Origin: an uncultured Prevotella sp.
Lineage (GTDB): Bacteria; Bacteroidota; Bacteroidia; Bacteroidales; Bacteroidaceae
Length of the DNA stretch: 5,083 nt
Direction of reading: 5' to 3'
NCBI GenBank assembly: GCA_905373605.1
Contig: CAJPTO010000224.1
Location: 1 to 5,083, forward strand
Part shown: positions 1-5,083 of the stretch, one piece after another
Layout: each line of letters begins with the position of its first letter
How positions within the stretch are numbered: position 1 is the stretch's first letter
Translations under genes and position numbers: made by a program
Notes under the pieces: generated by a model
The model's input: only the letters and a program-made list of their open reading frames with translations
What the model was told of the DNA's origin: nothing
The model's database searches: none

Positions 1-1186
1 GTCGACGGCTGTTATTAAGGATTTCTGGGTTTGTTCTCTCTTTGGGCGTCATGCTTTTGATGATGGCTTCAATGCCTTTGAAGGCGTTATCATCGATGTC
101 CACGTCCTTAATGGCCTTTCCTACGCCTGGTATCATCGATGCCAAGTCCTTCAGATTTCCCATTTTCTTTATTTGTTCAATCTGTTTGAGGAAGTCGTTA
201 AAGTCGAACTTGTTCTTTTGTATCTTCTTTTGCAGGCGTTTTGCTTCTTCTTCGTCAAACTGTTCTTGCGCCCTTTCAACGAGCGACACGATGTCGCCCA
301 TGCCAAGAATGCGGTCGGCCATTCGTTCGGGATGGAAAACGTCGATGGCTTCCATCTTTTCGCCAGTACCAACAAACTTGATTGGCTTCGTGACAACGGT
401 GCGAATGCTCAGCGCGGCACCACCTCTAGTGTCGCCATCCAGCTTTGTTAGCACCACGCCGTCTATGTCTAAGCGATCGTTAAACTCGCGAGCAGTGTTC
501 ACAGCGTCTTGTCCAGTCATCGAATCCACCACGAAAAGCGTTTCATCTGGGTTCAAAGCCTGCTTCAAACGATAGATCTCGTCCATCATTTCTTCGTCAA
601 CGGCCAAGCGTCCGGCCGTGTCGACGATAACCACATCGTTGCCTTTAGCCTTGGCTTCACGAATGGCATTGTTGGCTATTTCCACCACATTCTTGTTCTC
701 TGGCTCGCTATAAACGGGCACACCCACTTGTTGTGCCACCACCTTAAGCTGTTCGATGGCCGCCGGACGATACACGTCGCAGGCCACGAGCAAAGGATTT
801 TTGTGTTGTTTGCCTTTAAGTAGGTTGGCCAGCTTGCCGCTGAACGTGGTTTTTCCCGAACCCTGCAAGCCCGACATCAAGATGATTGCAGGCCTGTTTT
901 TGAGTTGTAGCCCTACACTTTCGCCACCCATCAGGGCCGCAAGCTCGTCGTGAACAATCTTCACCATGAGCTGTCCCGGCTTAACGGCCGTTAGCACGTT
1001 CATGCCAAGAGCCTTTTGCTTCACCGTATCGGTGAAAGTCTTCGCCACCTTATAGTTAACGTCGGCATCAAGCAATGCACGGCGAACGTCCTTAAGGGTT
1101 TCGGCCACGTTGATTTCGGTGATTTTGCCTTCACCCTTAATTATTTTAAAAGACCGTTCTAGTCTGTCGCTAAGATTTTCAAACAT
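1..1186 (-). CDS. ffh: Signal recognition particle protein Ffh (SRP54 GTPase), 3' end cut by window edge
   Basis: Ffh is the GTPase subunit of the signal recognition particle. With 4.5S RNA it binds signal sequences of nascent membrane proteins and delivers the ribosome to the receptor FtsY. Reverse-strand translation gives 395 residues from ATG at 1186-1184 with no stop before the left edge. The N domain spans about residues 1-95. The G domain shows the P-loop GLQGSGKTT (106-114), DVYRPAA (137-143), DTAGR (189-193), TKLD (247-250) and GTGE (273-276), plus the GGAALSI stretch (255-261). The M domain begins near 300, with finger-loop material ending in MIPGVG (351-356). The sequence stops at NNSRR, the start of the arginine-rich SRP-RNA-binding segment, so roughly 50-60 residues of the usual 440-450 are missing only because of the window boundary. 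MFENLSDRLE is a typical Ffh N-terminus, which fixes the start. No Shine-Dalgarno is seen; the leader is A-rich. Identification is near certain. Confidence 0.98.
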   Translation of the reverse strand, partial: MFENLSDRLERSFKIIKGEGKITEINVAETLKDVRRALLDADVNYKVAKTFTDTVKQKALGMNVLTAVKPGQLMVKIVHDELAALMGGESVGLQLKNRPAIILMSGLQGSGKTTFSGKLANLLKGKQHKNPLLVACDVYRPAAIEQLKVVAQQVGVPVYSEPENKNVVEIANNAIREAKAKGNDVVIVDTAGRLAVDEEMMDEIYRLKQALNPDETLFVVDSMTGQDAVNTAREFNDRLDIDGVVLTKLDGDTRGGAALSIRTVVTKPIKFVGTGEKMEAIDVFHPERMADRILGMGDIVSLVERAQEQFDEEEAKRLQKKIQKNKFDFNDFLKQIEQIKKMGNLKDLASMIPGVGKAIKDVDIDDNAFKGIEAIIKSMTPKERTNPEILNNSRR

Positions 1187-1219
1187 TGAAGTGTGTTGTC
1201 TTTTTTAATTGGTTTCATG

Positions 1220-1250
1220 CAAAGATACTGATAAATGGGAGAAAAGAAAA
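1220..1250 (-). promoter_or_regulatory. Candidate ffh promoter, Bacteroidota type
   Basis: Read on the minus strand, 1227-1220 is TATCTTTG, an exact match to the Bacteroidota -7 consensus TAnnTTTG. Nineteen bases upstream, 1250-1247 reads TTTT, three of four matches to the -33 element TTTG. Transcription would begin near 1212-1215, giving a leader of about 27 nt before the ffh ATG, a normal distance. The motif match is seen directly; its use as a promoter is inferred. Confidence 0.65.
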
Positions 1251-1395
1251 TACTTATGTCCAAGTTTTAAGAGAATTTAAATTTGTTGTCGTTCATTTAT
1301 GCGCACATGTGGTGTGTGTGTGCAACGAAATGCGCCTACAGGCCGATATTTCTGCCATGTTGTTCGATTTAAGTGCACCACATCGGAGTCTTTCG

Positions 1396-1407
1396 CCTTA
1401 CGTTACA
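1396..1407 (+). repeat. 12-bp direct repeat, copy 1
   Basis: CCTTACGTTACA occurs here and again at 1631-1642, both on the plus strand and 235 bp apart in the same intergenic gap. The flanks differ. A chance exact 12-mer within 555 bp is unlikely but not impossible. No function is known to me; it could be a binding site or a remnant of a small intergenic repeat. Confidence 0.5.
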
Positions 1408-1463
1408 TCAAACACTTTCCGAGATGCACCATTCAATGGCAAGGAAAAATGTTCCAAAACACG

Positions 1464-1489
1464 TTTGCGCATTCGGCCATACGCGCAAA
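1464..1489. repeat. Inverted repeat (7-bp arms, 12-nt loop)
   Basis: TTTGCGC at 1464-1470 is the reverse complement of GCGCAAA at 1483-1489. The 12-base spacer is long and there is no T-tract on either side, so it does not look like an intrinsic terminator. It may be a weak hairpin or a dyad protein-binding site; function unknown. Confidence 0.4.
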
Positions 1490-1522
1490 ATGCACCCTAA
1501 ACAACACAACCAAGGCAGCTTT

Positions 1523-1553
1523 CAAAACTAACATAAGTTAAAAAGTTCGGCAA
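1523..1553 (-). promoter_or_regulatory. Second promoter-like site facing ffh, far upstream
   Basis: On the minus strand, 1530-1523 reads TAGTTTTG, an exact TAnnTTTG match. A GTTG (TTG at 1553-1551, plus G at 1554) lies 20 bases upstream, which fits the -33 position. A transcript from here would start near 1515 and cross about 330 nt of non-coding DNA before ffh. It could serve ffh as a distal promoter, or make a small RNA. The short consensus arises easily by chance in AT-rich DNA, so confidence is limited. Confidence 0.35.
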
Positions 1554-1579
1554 CAGGTAGCTGTTTCCACGAAAATTGC

Positions 1580-1587
1580 TATTTTTG
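1580..1587 (+). promoter_or_regulatory. Candidate -7 box for the M3 peptidase operon
   Basis: TATTTTTG matches TAnnTTTG exactly on the plus strand. I see no good TTTG at the -33 position, so this is half a promoter. If used, transcription would begin near 1592 and leave a leader of about 150 nt before the ATG at 1742. A poorer match, TACACTTG at 1719-1726 (one mismatch), sits only about 15 bases before that ATG and would leave almost no leader. Confidence 0.4.
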
Positions 1588-1591
1588 TAAA

Positions 1592-1615
1592 GCTTAAAAG
1601 GCAACAAGGTTAAGC
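1592..1615 (+). repeat. Inverted repeat at the 5' end of the predicted leader
   Basis: GCTTAA (1592-1597) is complementary to TTAAGC (1610-1615) across a 12-nt loop. It would fall at the very 5' end of a transcript started from the TATTTTTG box. GGCAA at 1600-1604 could instead pair with TTGCC at 1623-1627, so two folds compete on paper. The stem is weak and may be coincidental. Confidence 0.3.
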
Positions 1616-1630
1616 AGCCCGCTTGCCATT

Positions 1631-1642
1631 CCTTACGTTACA
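1631..1642 (+). repeat. 12-bp direct repeat, copy 2
   Basis: This is the second copy of CCTTACGTTACA (first at 1396-1407). It directly abuts the GC-rich hairpin beginning at 1643 and lies in the predicted leader of the M3 peptidase gene. Confidence 0.5.
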
Positions 1643-1661
1643 GCCGCCACACGATGGCGGC
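1643..1661 (+). repeat. GC-rich hairpin in the leader of the M3 peptidase gene
   Basis: GCCGCCA (1643-1649) pairs perfectly with TGGCGGC (1655-1661) around the loop CACGA, a 7-bp stem with six GC pairs. The sequence after it is AACCCATG, not a T-run, so it is not a standard intrinsic terminator. A second small stem follows directly: TTGTG (1670-1674) with CACAA (1678-1682), loop CGC. Both lie 60-100 bases before the ATG at 1742. They could be a 5' mRNA structure or a dyad binding site; which one cannot be told from sequence alone. Confidence 0.5.
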
Positions 1662-1741
1662 AACCCATGTTGTGCGCCACAAAATCATGTTGCAAGCATG
1701 CCAAAAGGCGACAATAAATACACTTGGAGACATTTACACTT

Positions 1742-3829
1742 ATGAATGAGAATTTGAAAGAAGAAAGCAAAATCCACAGTAACCCCTTTTTCGGGGAATA
1801 TCATACGCCGCACGAAACCGTGCCATTCAATCTCATCAAGACCGAACACTACGAGGAAGCCTTCCTCGAGGGCATCAGAAGAGACGACGAAGAGATTGAA
1901 AAACTTGTCAACGACCCCGAAACACCCACATTCGAAAACACCATTGTCAGGGTGGACAACGAAAACGGAGACCATTATTACGACCTGCTCAACCGCGTGT
2001 CGAACACGTTTTCGTGCATGCTCAGCGCAGAAACCAACGATGATCTCGACGCGCTGGCGCAGAAAATGAGCCCCATCCTCACGCAACATGCCAATGATGT
2101 GCGCCTTAACAAAAGGCTTTTCGAACGCATTAAGTACGTTTACGACAACCACCGCCCTCTGGATGCCGAAGAACAGATGCTCTTGGAGAACTGTTACGAT
2201 GGGTTTGTGCGCAGCGGCGCTTTGCTCGATGACGAAGGAAAGGAACAGCTTCGCAAGCTAACCGAAGAGGCTGGCGTGCTGTCGTTGCAGTTTTCGCAAA
2301 ACCTCTTGAAAGAAAACAAAGCCTTTACGCTGCACATCACCGGCGAGAAAGAACTGGACGGACTGCCCGAAACGGCACGCGAAGCGGCTGCTCTTGCCGC
2401 TAAAGAGCAAGGCAAGGAGGGCTGGGTGTTCACCTTAGACTTCCCCAGTTACTCGCCTTTCATGACTTATTCGTCGCAACGCCACTTGCGCAAGCAGCTC
2501 TACATGGCCCGAAACACCGAGTGCACACGCCCCAACGACACCAACAACTTGGAGATTTGCAAACGCTTGGTGAACCTAAGAAGGGAATTGGCACAGCTCC
2601 TTGGCTACGAAACCTATGCCGACTACGTGCTCAAACACCGCATGGCCACTAACATAGAGAATGTTTATCGCCTGCTCAACGACCTCATCAAGGCCTACAA
2701 GCCCACTGCCGAAGCCGAACTCAAAGAACTGGAAACCTTGGCTAAGGAAATGGAAGGACCCGACTTTGAGCTGGAACCGTGGGACACGGCCTACTATACC
2801 CACAAGCTGCAAATGCAGAAATACAACCTGGACAGCGAGATGTTGCGCCCCTACTTTGAGCTTTCGAAGGTCATCGATGGCGTTTTTGGCTTGGCCAATC
2901 GCCTCTACGGCATCAGCTTTAAGCCCAACAGCGACATCCCCGTTTACCATCCCGACGTGAAAGCTTACGAGGTTTTCGACCGCGATGGCTCGTTCCTGGC
3001 CGTGTTCTATGCCGACTTCTTCCCCCGAAAGGGCAAGCAGGGTGGGGCATGGATGACCGAATTTCAAGGGCAATGGATAGACCGAAAGGGCAATAATGTG
3101 AGGCCGCACGTTAGCGTGGTGATGAATTTCACCAAACCAACGGCCGAGAAACCCGCGCTGCTGACGCTGGGCGAGGTGGAAACTTTCTTGCACGAGTTCG
3201 GCCATTCGCTGCATGGCATGTTCGCCAACAGCCGCTTCGAGAGCCTTAGCGGCACCAACGTGTGGTGGGATTTCGTGGAATTGCCCTCGCAATTCATGGA
3301 AAACTTCGCCATCGAAAAAGATTTTCTGCGCACCTTTGCCTTTCACTTTGAAACGGGCGAACCCATCCCCGACGAACTTATCGACCGCATCGTGAAGAGC
3401 AGAAACTTCATGGCAGCCTCGGGATGCCTACGCCAAGTGAGCTTCGGATTGTTAGATATGGCCTACTACACACAGCGAACGGCCTTCACGGCAGACATCA
3501 TTCCATTCGAAAAAGCGGCCTGGAAAGATGCCATCATCATGAAACAGCTGCCCGACACCTGCATGACAACCCAGTTTTCGCACATCATGGCCGGCGGATA
3601 TGCTGCCGGTTACTACAGCTATAAGTGGGCCGAAGTGTTGGATGCAGATGCCTTTAGCATGTTTAAGAAAAACGGAATATTCGACCAAGCCACGGCGCAA
3701 AGCTTCCGAGACAACATCCTTTCGCGCGGTGGAACCGAACATCCCATGACCCTTTACAAGCGGTTCCGCGGCGGCGAGCCAACTATCGAAGCCCTGTTGC
3801 AACGCGATGGCATCCAGACCAACGGGTGA
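1742..3829 (+). CDS. M3 family zinc metallopeptidase (oligopeptidase A / peptidyl-dipeptidase Dcp type)
   Basis: This is a cytosolic zinc peptidase of the thimet oligopeptidase family that degrades short peptides, in this branch often by removing C-terminal dipeptides. The protein is 695 aa from the ATG at 1742, close to the roughly 680 aa of E. coli Dcp and PrlC, with no signal peptide. The zinc site is HEFGH (His484, Glu485, His488) with the third ligand Glu513 in DFVELPSQFMENF, 29 residues after the first His as the family requires. The C-terminal substrate-binding segment is H614 followed by GGYAAGYYSYKW (618-629), with Tyr620, Tyr624 and Tyr627. The N-terminus NPFF...TPHETVPF is typical for the family. 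From memory, ELPSQFMEN is closer to oligopeptidase A than to E. coli Dcp, so I leave the symbol blank. The frame extends six codons upstream to a TTG at 1724, but the ATG is preferred; GGAG at 1726-1729 is a distant, doubtful ribosome site. It heads the likely three-gene operon. Confidence 0.96.
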   Translation: MNENLKEESKIHSNPFFGEYHTPHETVPFNLIKTEHYEEAFLEGIRRDDEEIEKLVNDPETPTFENTIVRVDNENGDHYYDLLNRVSNTFSCMLSAETNDDLDALAQKMSPILTQHANDVRLNKRLFERIKYVYDNHRPLDAEEQMLLENCYDGFVRSGALLDDEGKEQLRKLTEEAGVLSLQFSQNLLKENKAFTLHITGEKELDGLPETAREAAALAAKEQGKEGWVFTLDFPSYSPFMTYSSQRHLRKQLYMARNTECTRPNDTNNLEICKRLVNLRRELAQLLGYETYADYVLKHRMATNIENVYRLLNDLIKAYKPTAEAELKELETLAKEMEGPDFELEPWDTAYYTHKLQMQKYNLDSEMLRPYFELSKVIDGVFGLANRLYGISFKPNSDIPVYHPDVKAYEVFDRDGSFLAVFYADFFPRKGKQGGAWMTEFQGQWIDRKGNNVRPHVSVVMNFTKPTAEKPALLTLGEVETFLHEFGHSLHGMFANSRFESLSGTNVWWDFVELPSQFMENFAIEKDFLRTFAFHFETGEPIPDELIDRIVKSRNFMAASGCLRQVSFGLLDMAYYTQRTAFTADIIPFEKAAWKDAIIMKQLPDTCMTTQFSHIMAGGYAAGYYSYKWAEVLDADAFSMFKKNGIFDQATAQSFRDNILSRGGTEHPMTLYKRFRGGEPTIEALLQRDGIQTNG

Positions 3830-3851
3830 CAAAACGCAACAACCGCCATAA

Positions 3852-3861
3852 GTTGGCCAAC
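3852..3861. repeat. 10-bp perfect palindrome in the peptidase-deaminase gap
   Basis: GTTGGCCAAC is fully self-complementary with no loop, so it cannot form a useful hairpin terminator but could be a dimeric protein site. The 72-bp gap around it has no T-tract and no TAnnTTTG box, so read-through from the peptidase gene into the deaminase gene is the simplest view. It may be coincidence. Confidence 0.3.
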
Positions 3862-3901
3862 ATCAAGCAGCATAACATTCAACCACTCATATTTTATATA
3901 T

Positions 3902-4336
3902 ATGTGTATCGACAACAAACAAACCGTTCTTGACCTGCGCTACCTGCGCATGGCACGCATCTGGGCCGAAAACAGCTACTGCGTGCGCCGAAAAGTGGGC
4001 GCTCTGGTGGTGAAAGACAAGATGATTATCAGCGACGGATACAACGGAACGCCAAGCGGTTTTGAGAATGTGTGCGAAGATGACAACAACTTGACCAAAC
4101 CATACGTGCTACATGCAGAGGCCAATGCCATAACCAAGTTGGCACGAAGCAGCAACAACAGTGACGGATCCACGCTTTACGTCACCGCAGCACCCTGCAT
4201 AGAATGCGCCAAACTCATCATCCAAGCCGGCATCAAACGCGTGGTCTACGGCGAAAAATATCGCTTGGAAGAAGGCATCGACCTTCTTAGAAAAGCTAAT
4301 GTCGAAGTGATTTTCCTCAATCCTGATACAGAATGA
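3902..4336 (+). CDS. comEB: dCMP deaminase family protein (zinc-dependent cytidine/deoxycytidylate deaminase fold)
   Basis: The likely reaction is hydrolytic deamination of dCMP to dUMP, feeding thymidylate synthesis in the cytosol. The 144-aa product is of normal size. The catalytic zinc site is complete: His71 and the proton-shuttling Glu73 in HAEANA, then Cys99 and Cys102 in PCIEC. GYNGTPSG (46-53) is the conserved stretch typical of deoxycytidylate deaminases, and the N-terminal YLRMARIWAENSYCVRRKVGA fragment fits the same family. The symbol comEB follows the common family name; it does not imply a role in competence. The ATG at 3902 follows an AT-rich run (ATTTTATATAT) with no Shine-Dalgarno. 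It lies 72 bp after the peptidase stop and overlaps the next gene by 4 bp. A related nucleotide or nucleoside deaminase specificity cannot be excluded, but the family is secure. Confidence 0.93.
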   Translation: MCIDNKQTVLDLRYLRMARIWAENSYCVRRKVGALVVKDKMIISDGYNGTPSGFENVCEDDNNLTKPYVLHAEANAITKLARSSNNSDGSTLYVTAAPCIECAKLIIQAGIKRVVYGEKYRLEEGIDLLRKANVEVIFLNPDTE

Positions 4337-5083
4337 ACCCAAACAAACGTAACAGATACATGCCCATGCTCATGGCCGTGTGCGTTGCATTCGGCATTGT
4401 GATTGGCACTTTCTATGCCAACCACTTCTCGGGCAATAGGCTTAACATCATCAATTCGGGCAGCAACAGGCTCAACAACCTGCTGCACATCATCGACGAC
4501 CAGTATGTTGACAACGTTAACATCGACTCGTTGGTGGATAAAGCCATCCCGCAGATACTCTCCGACCTTGACCCACACTCGGTTTACATCACAGGTAAGG
4601 ACCTGCAAGCCGCCAACGACGAGCTTAAAGGCTCGTTCTCGGGCGTGGGCATCGAGTTCAACATACGCCAAGACACCCTCCACGTGCAGAATGTGGTGAA
4701 GAATGCGCCTGCCGAAAGGGCGGGATTGCTCGCCGGTGATAAGGTGGTGAGCATCGACGGCAAACCCTTTGTGGGCAAAATCGTCACCAACGATGAGGCC
4801 ATGCGCCGGCTTAGAGGTCCCAAAGACACGAAAGTGCGCATCGGCGTGGTGCGTTTCGGACAGAAAAAAACGCAGGAGTTTACTGTCATACGGGGCGACA
4901 TCCCACAGAAAAGCATCACGGCCAGTTACATGATTGATGATGAAACGGCTTACATCCGCATCAAGAACTTCGCCGAAAACACTTATCCCGACCTGCTCAT
5001 CGCGCTCGCCAAACTGTCGCAAGAGGGCTTCCAAAACCTCATCATCGACCTTCGCGACAACACTGGAGGCTACCTTCAGTCGG
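4333..5083 (+). CDS. S41 family C-terminal-processing peptidase, N-terminal part (3' end cut by window edge)
   Basis: This is a tail-specific (CtpA/Prc-like) serine protease that acts on envelope proteins on the outer side of the inner membrane. The 250 visible codons encode a basic N-terminus (MNPNKRNRY), a hydrophobic segment at about residues 10-29 (uncleaved anchor or signal peptide), and a helical region with the family motif LDPHSVYI (79-86). A PDZ domain follows at about 100-187, with carboxylate-binding loop SFSGVGIEF (101-109) and RAGLLAGDKVVSIDG (129-143). The start of the protease core comes last: AYIRIKNF (206-213) and DLRDNTGGYL (239-248). The catalytic Ser and Lys lie beyond the right edge, so activity cannot be judged. 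The ATG at 4333 overlaps the deaminase stop as ATGA, indicating translational coupling. The reading frame is open to the window end and there is no sign of frameshift. Confidence 0.95.
   Translation, partial: MNPNKRNRYMPMLMAVCVAFGIVIGTFYANHFSGNRLNIINSGSNRLNNLLHIIDDQYVDNVNIDSLVDKAIPQILSDLDPHSVYITGKDLQAANDELKGSFSGVGIEFNIRQDTLHVQNVVKNAPAERAGLLAGDKVVSIDGKPFVGKIVTNDEAMRRLRGPKDTKVRIGVVRFGQKKTQEFTVIRGDIPQKSITASYMIDDETAYIRIKNFAENTYPDLLIALAKLSQEGFQNLIIDLRDNTGGYLQS

Larger units (their letters stand above)
1187..1741. other. 555-bp divergent intergenic region without a supported gene
   Basis: This gap separates ffh from the M3 peptidase gene. Reading frames of about 80-104 codons can be opened on the plus strand (1186-1500 and 1299-1541). 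Their translations are cysteine-, histidine- and arginine-rich with no recognisable domain, no upstream start signal, and they overlap each other, so I do not call them. I see no tRNA and no SRP RNA signature (no conserved GGAA-capped helix). What it does hold is promoter-like sites on both strands, a GT-rich alternating purine-pyrimidine tract at about 1300-1323, short inverted repeats at 1464-1489, 1592-1615, 1643-1661 and 1670-1682, and a 12-bp direct repeat at 1396 and 1631. It is clearly AT-richer than the flanking genes near 1190-1290 and 1500-1600. Confidence 0.7.

Noticed and set aside
1..6. GTCGAC (SalI site) at the left edge as a cloning junction or vector boundary
   Set aside because: The bases fit the Ffh reading frame in the conserved arginine-rich segment, and another GTCGAC occurs naturally at 620-625. 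The site may explain where a clone ends, but nothing foreign is present.
42..823. Plus-strand frames of 92-177 codons across the ffh region
   Set aside because: The minus strand here encodes Ffh with all GTPase motifs intact, so the plus-strand frames are shadows.
1186..1541. Two overlapping plus-strand frames (104 and 80 codons) in the intergenic gap
   Set aside because: No domain, no start signal, odd residue composition, mutual overlap in different frames, and one begins within the ffh start codon. Comparison with relatives could revive one only if the reading frame were conserved.
1643..1661. Intrinsic terminator
   Set aside because: The stem is strong, but no T-tract follows on either strand, and it lies upstream of a gene with nothing on the plus strand before it to terminate.
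1187..1741. SRP 4.5S RNA gene next to ffh
   Set aside because: I looked for the conserved GGAA-capped apical helix with its asymmetric loop on both strands and did not find it.
2576..3346. 256-codon open frame antisense to the M3 peptidase gene
   Set aside because: It lies wholly opposite a well-conserved enzyme gene, has no recognisable domain, and its composition mirrors the sense codons. It is a shadow frame.
4246..5034. 262-codon open frame antisense to the deaminase end and the S41 protease gene
   Set aside because: It covers two real genes on the other strand. Its His/Val/Asp-rich translation is the complement of the sense sequence, with no domain of its own.

Overview
The window looks like ordinary chromosomal core sequence from a Bacteroidota member, probably a Prevotella-like (Prevotellaceae) species. 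Supporting signs are candidate promoters of the Bacteroidota TAnnTTTG class, no clear Shine-Dalgarno sequences before the starts, a moderate GC content with AT-richer intergenic DNA, and a gene set (ffh; an M3 metallopeptidase, a dCMP deaminase and an S41 protease in a row) that I recall as typical of that group. The genus is inference; no rRNA or other marker is present.

Layout: bases 1-1186 carry ffh on the minus strand. Its N-terminus is complete and its C-terminus is cut by the left edge just before the RNA-binding end of the M domain. It does not appear as a closed reading frame because its stop lies outside the window. Bases 1187-1741 are a 555-bp divergent intergenic region with candidate promoters on both strands, several short hairpins and a 12-bp direct repeat, but no convincing gene. 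From 1742 rightwards three plus-strand genes follow: a 695-aa M3 zinc metallopeptidase (1742-3829), a 144-aa dCMP deaminase family protein (3902-4336), and the first 250 codons of a membrane-anchored S41 C-terminal-processing peptidase (4333-5083, cut by the right edge).

The plus-strand genes look like one transcription unit. There is a 72-bp gap without a visible terminator between the first two, and a 4-bp ATGA overlap between the second and third. Their jobs are separate: cytosolic peptide turnover, pyrimidine deoxynucleotide supply (dCMP to dUMP), and envelope proteolysis. Ffh, on the other side, is the GTPase of the signal recognition particle that targets membrane proteins.

I found no exciting undescribed system: no mobile element, CRISPR array, RNA gene or defence locus. 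The part most worth a second look is the 555-bp divergent region, especially the possible structured leader in front of the M3 peptidase and a promoter-like site facing ffh that lies far upstream of it.
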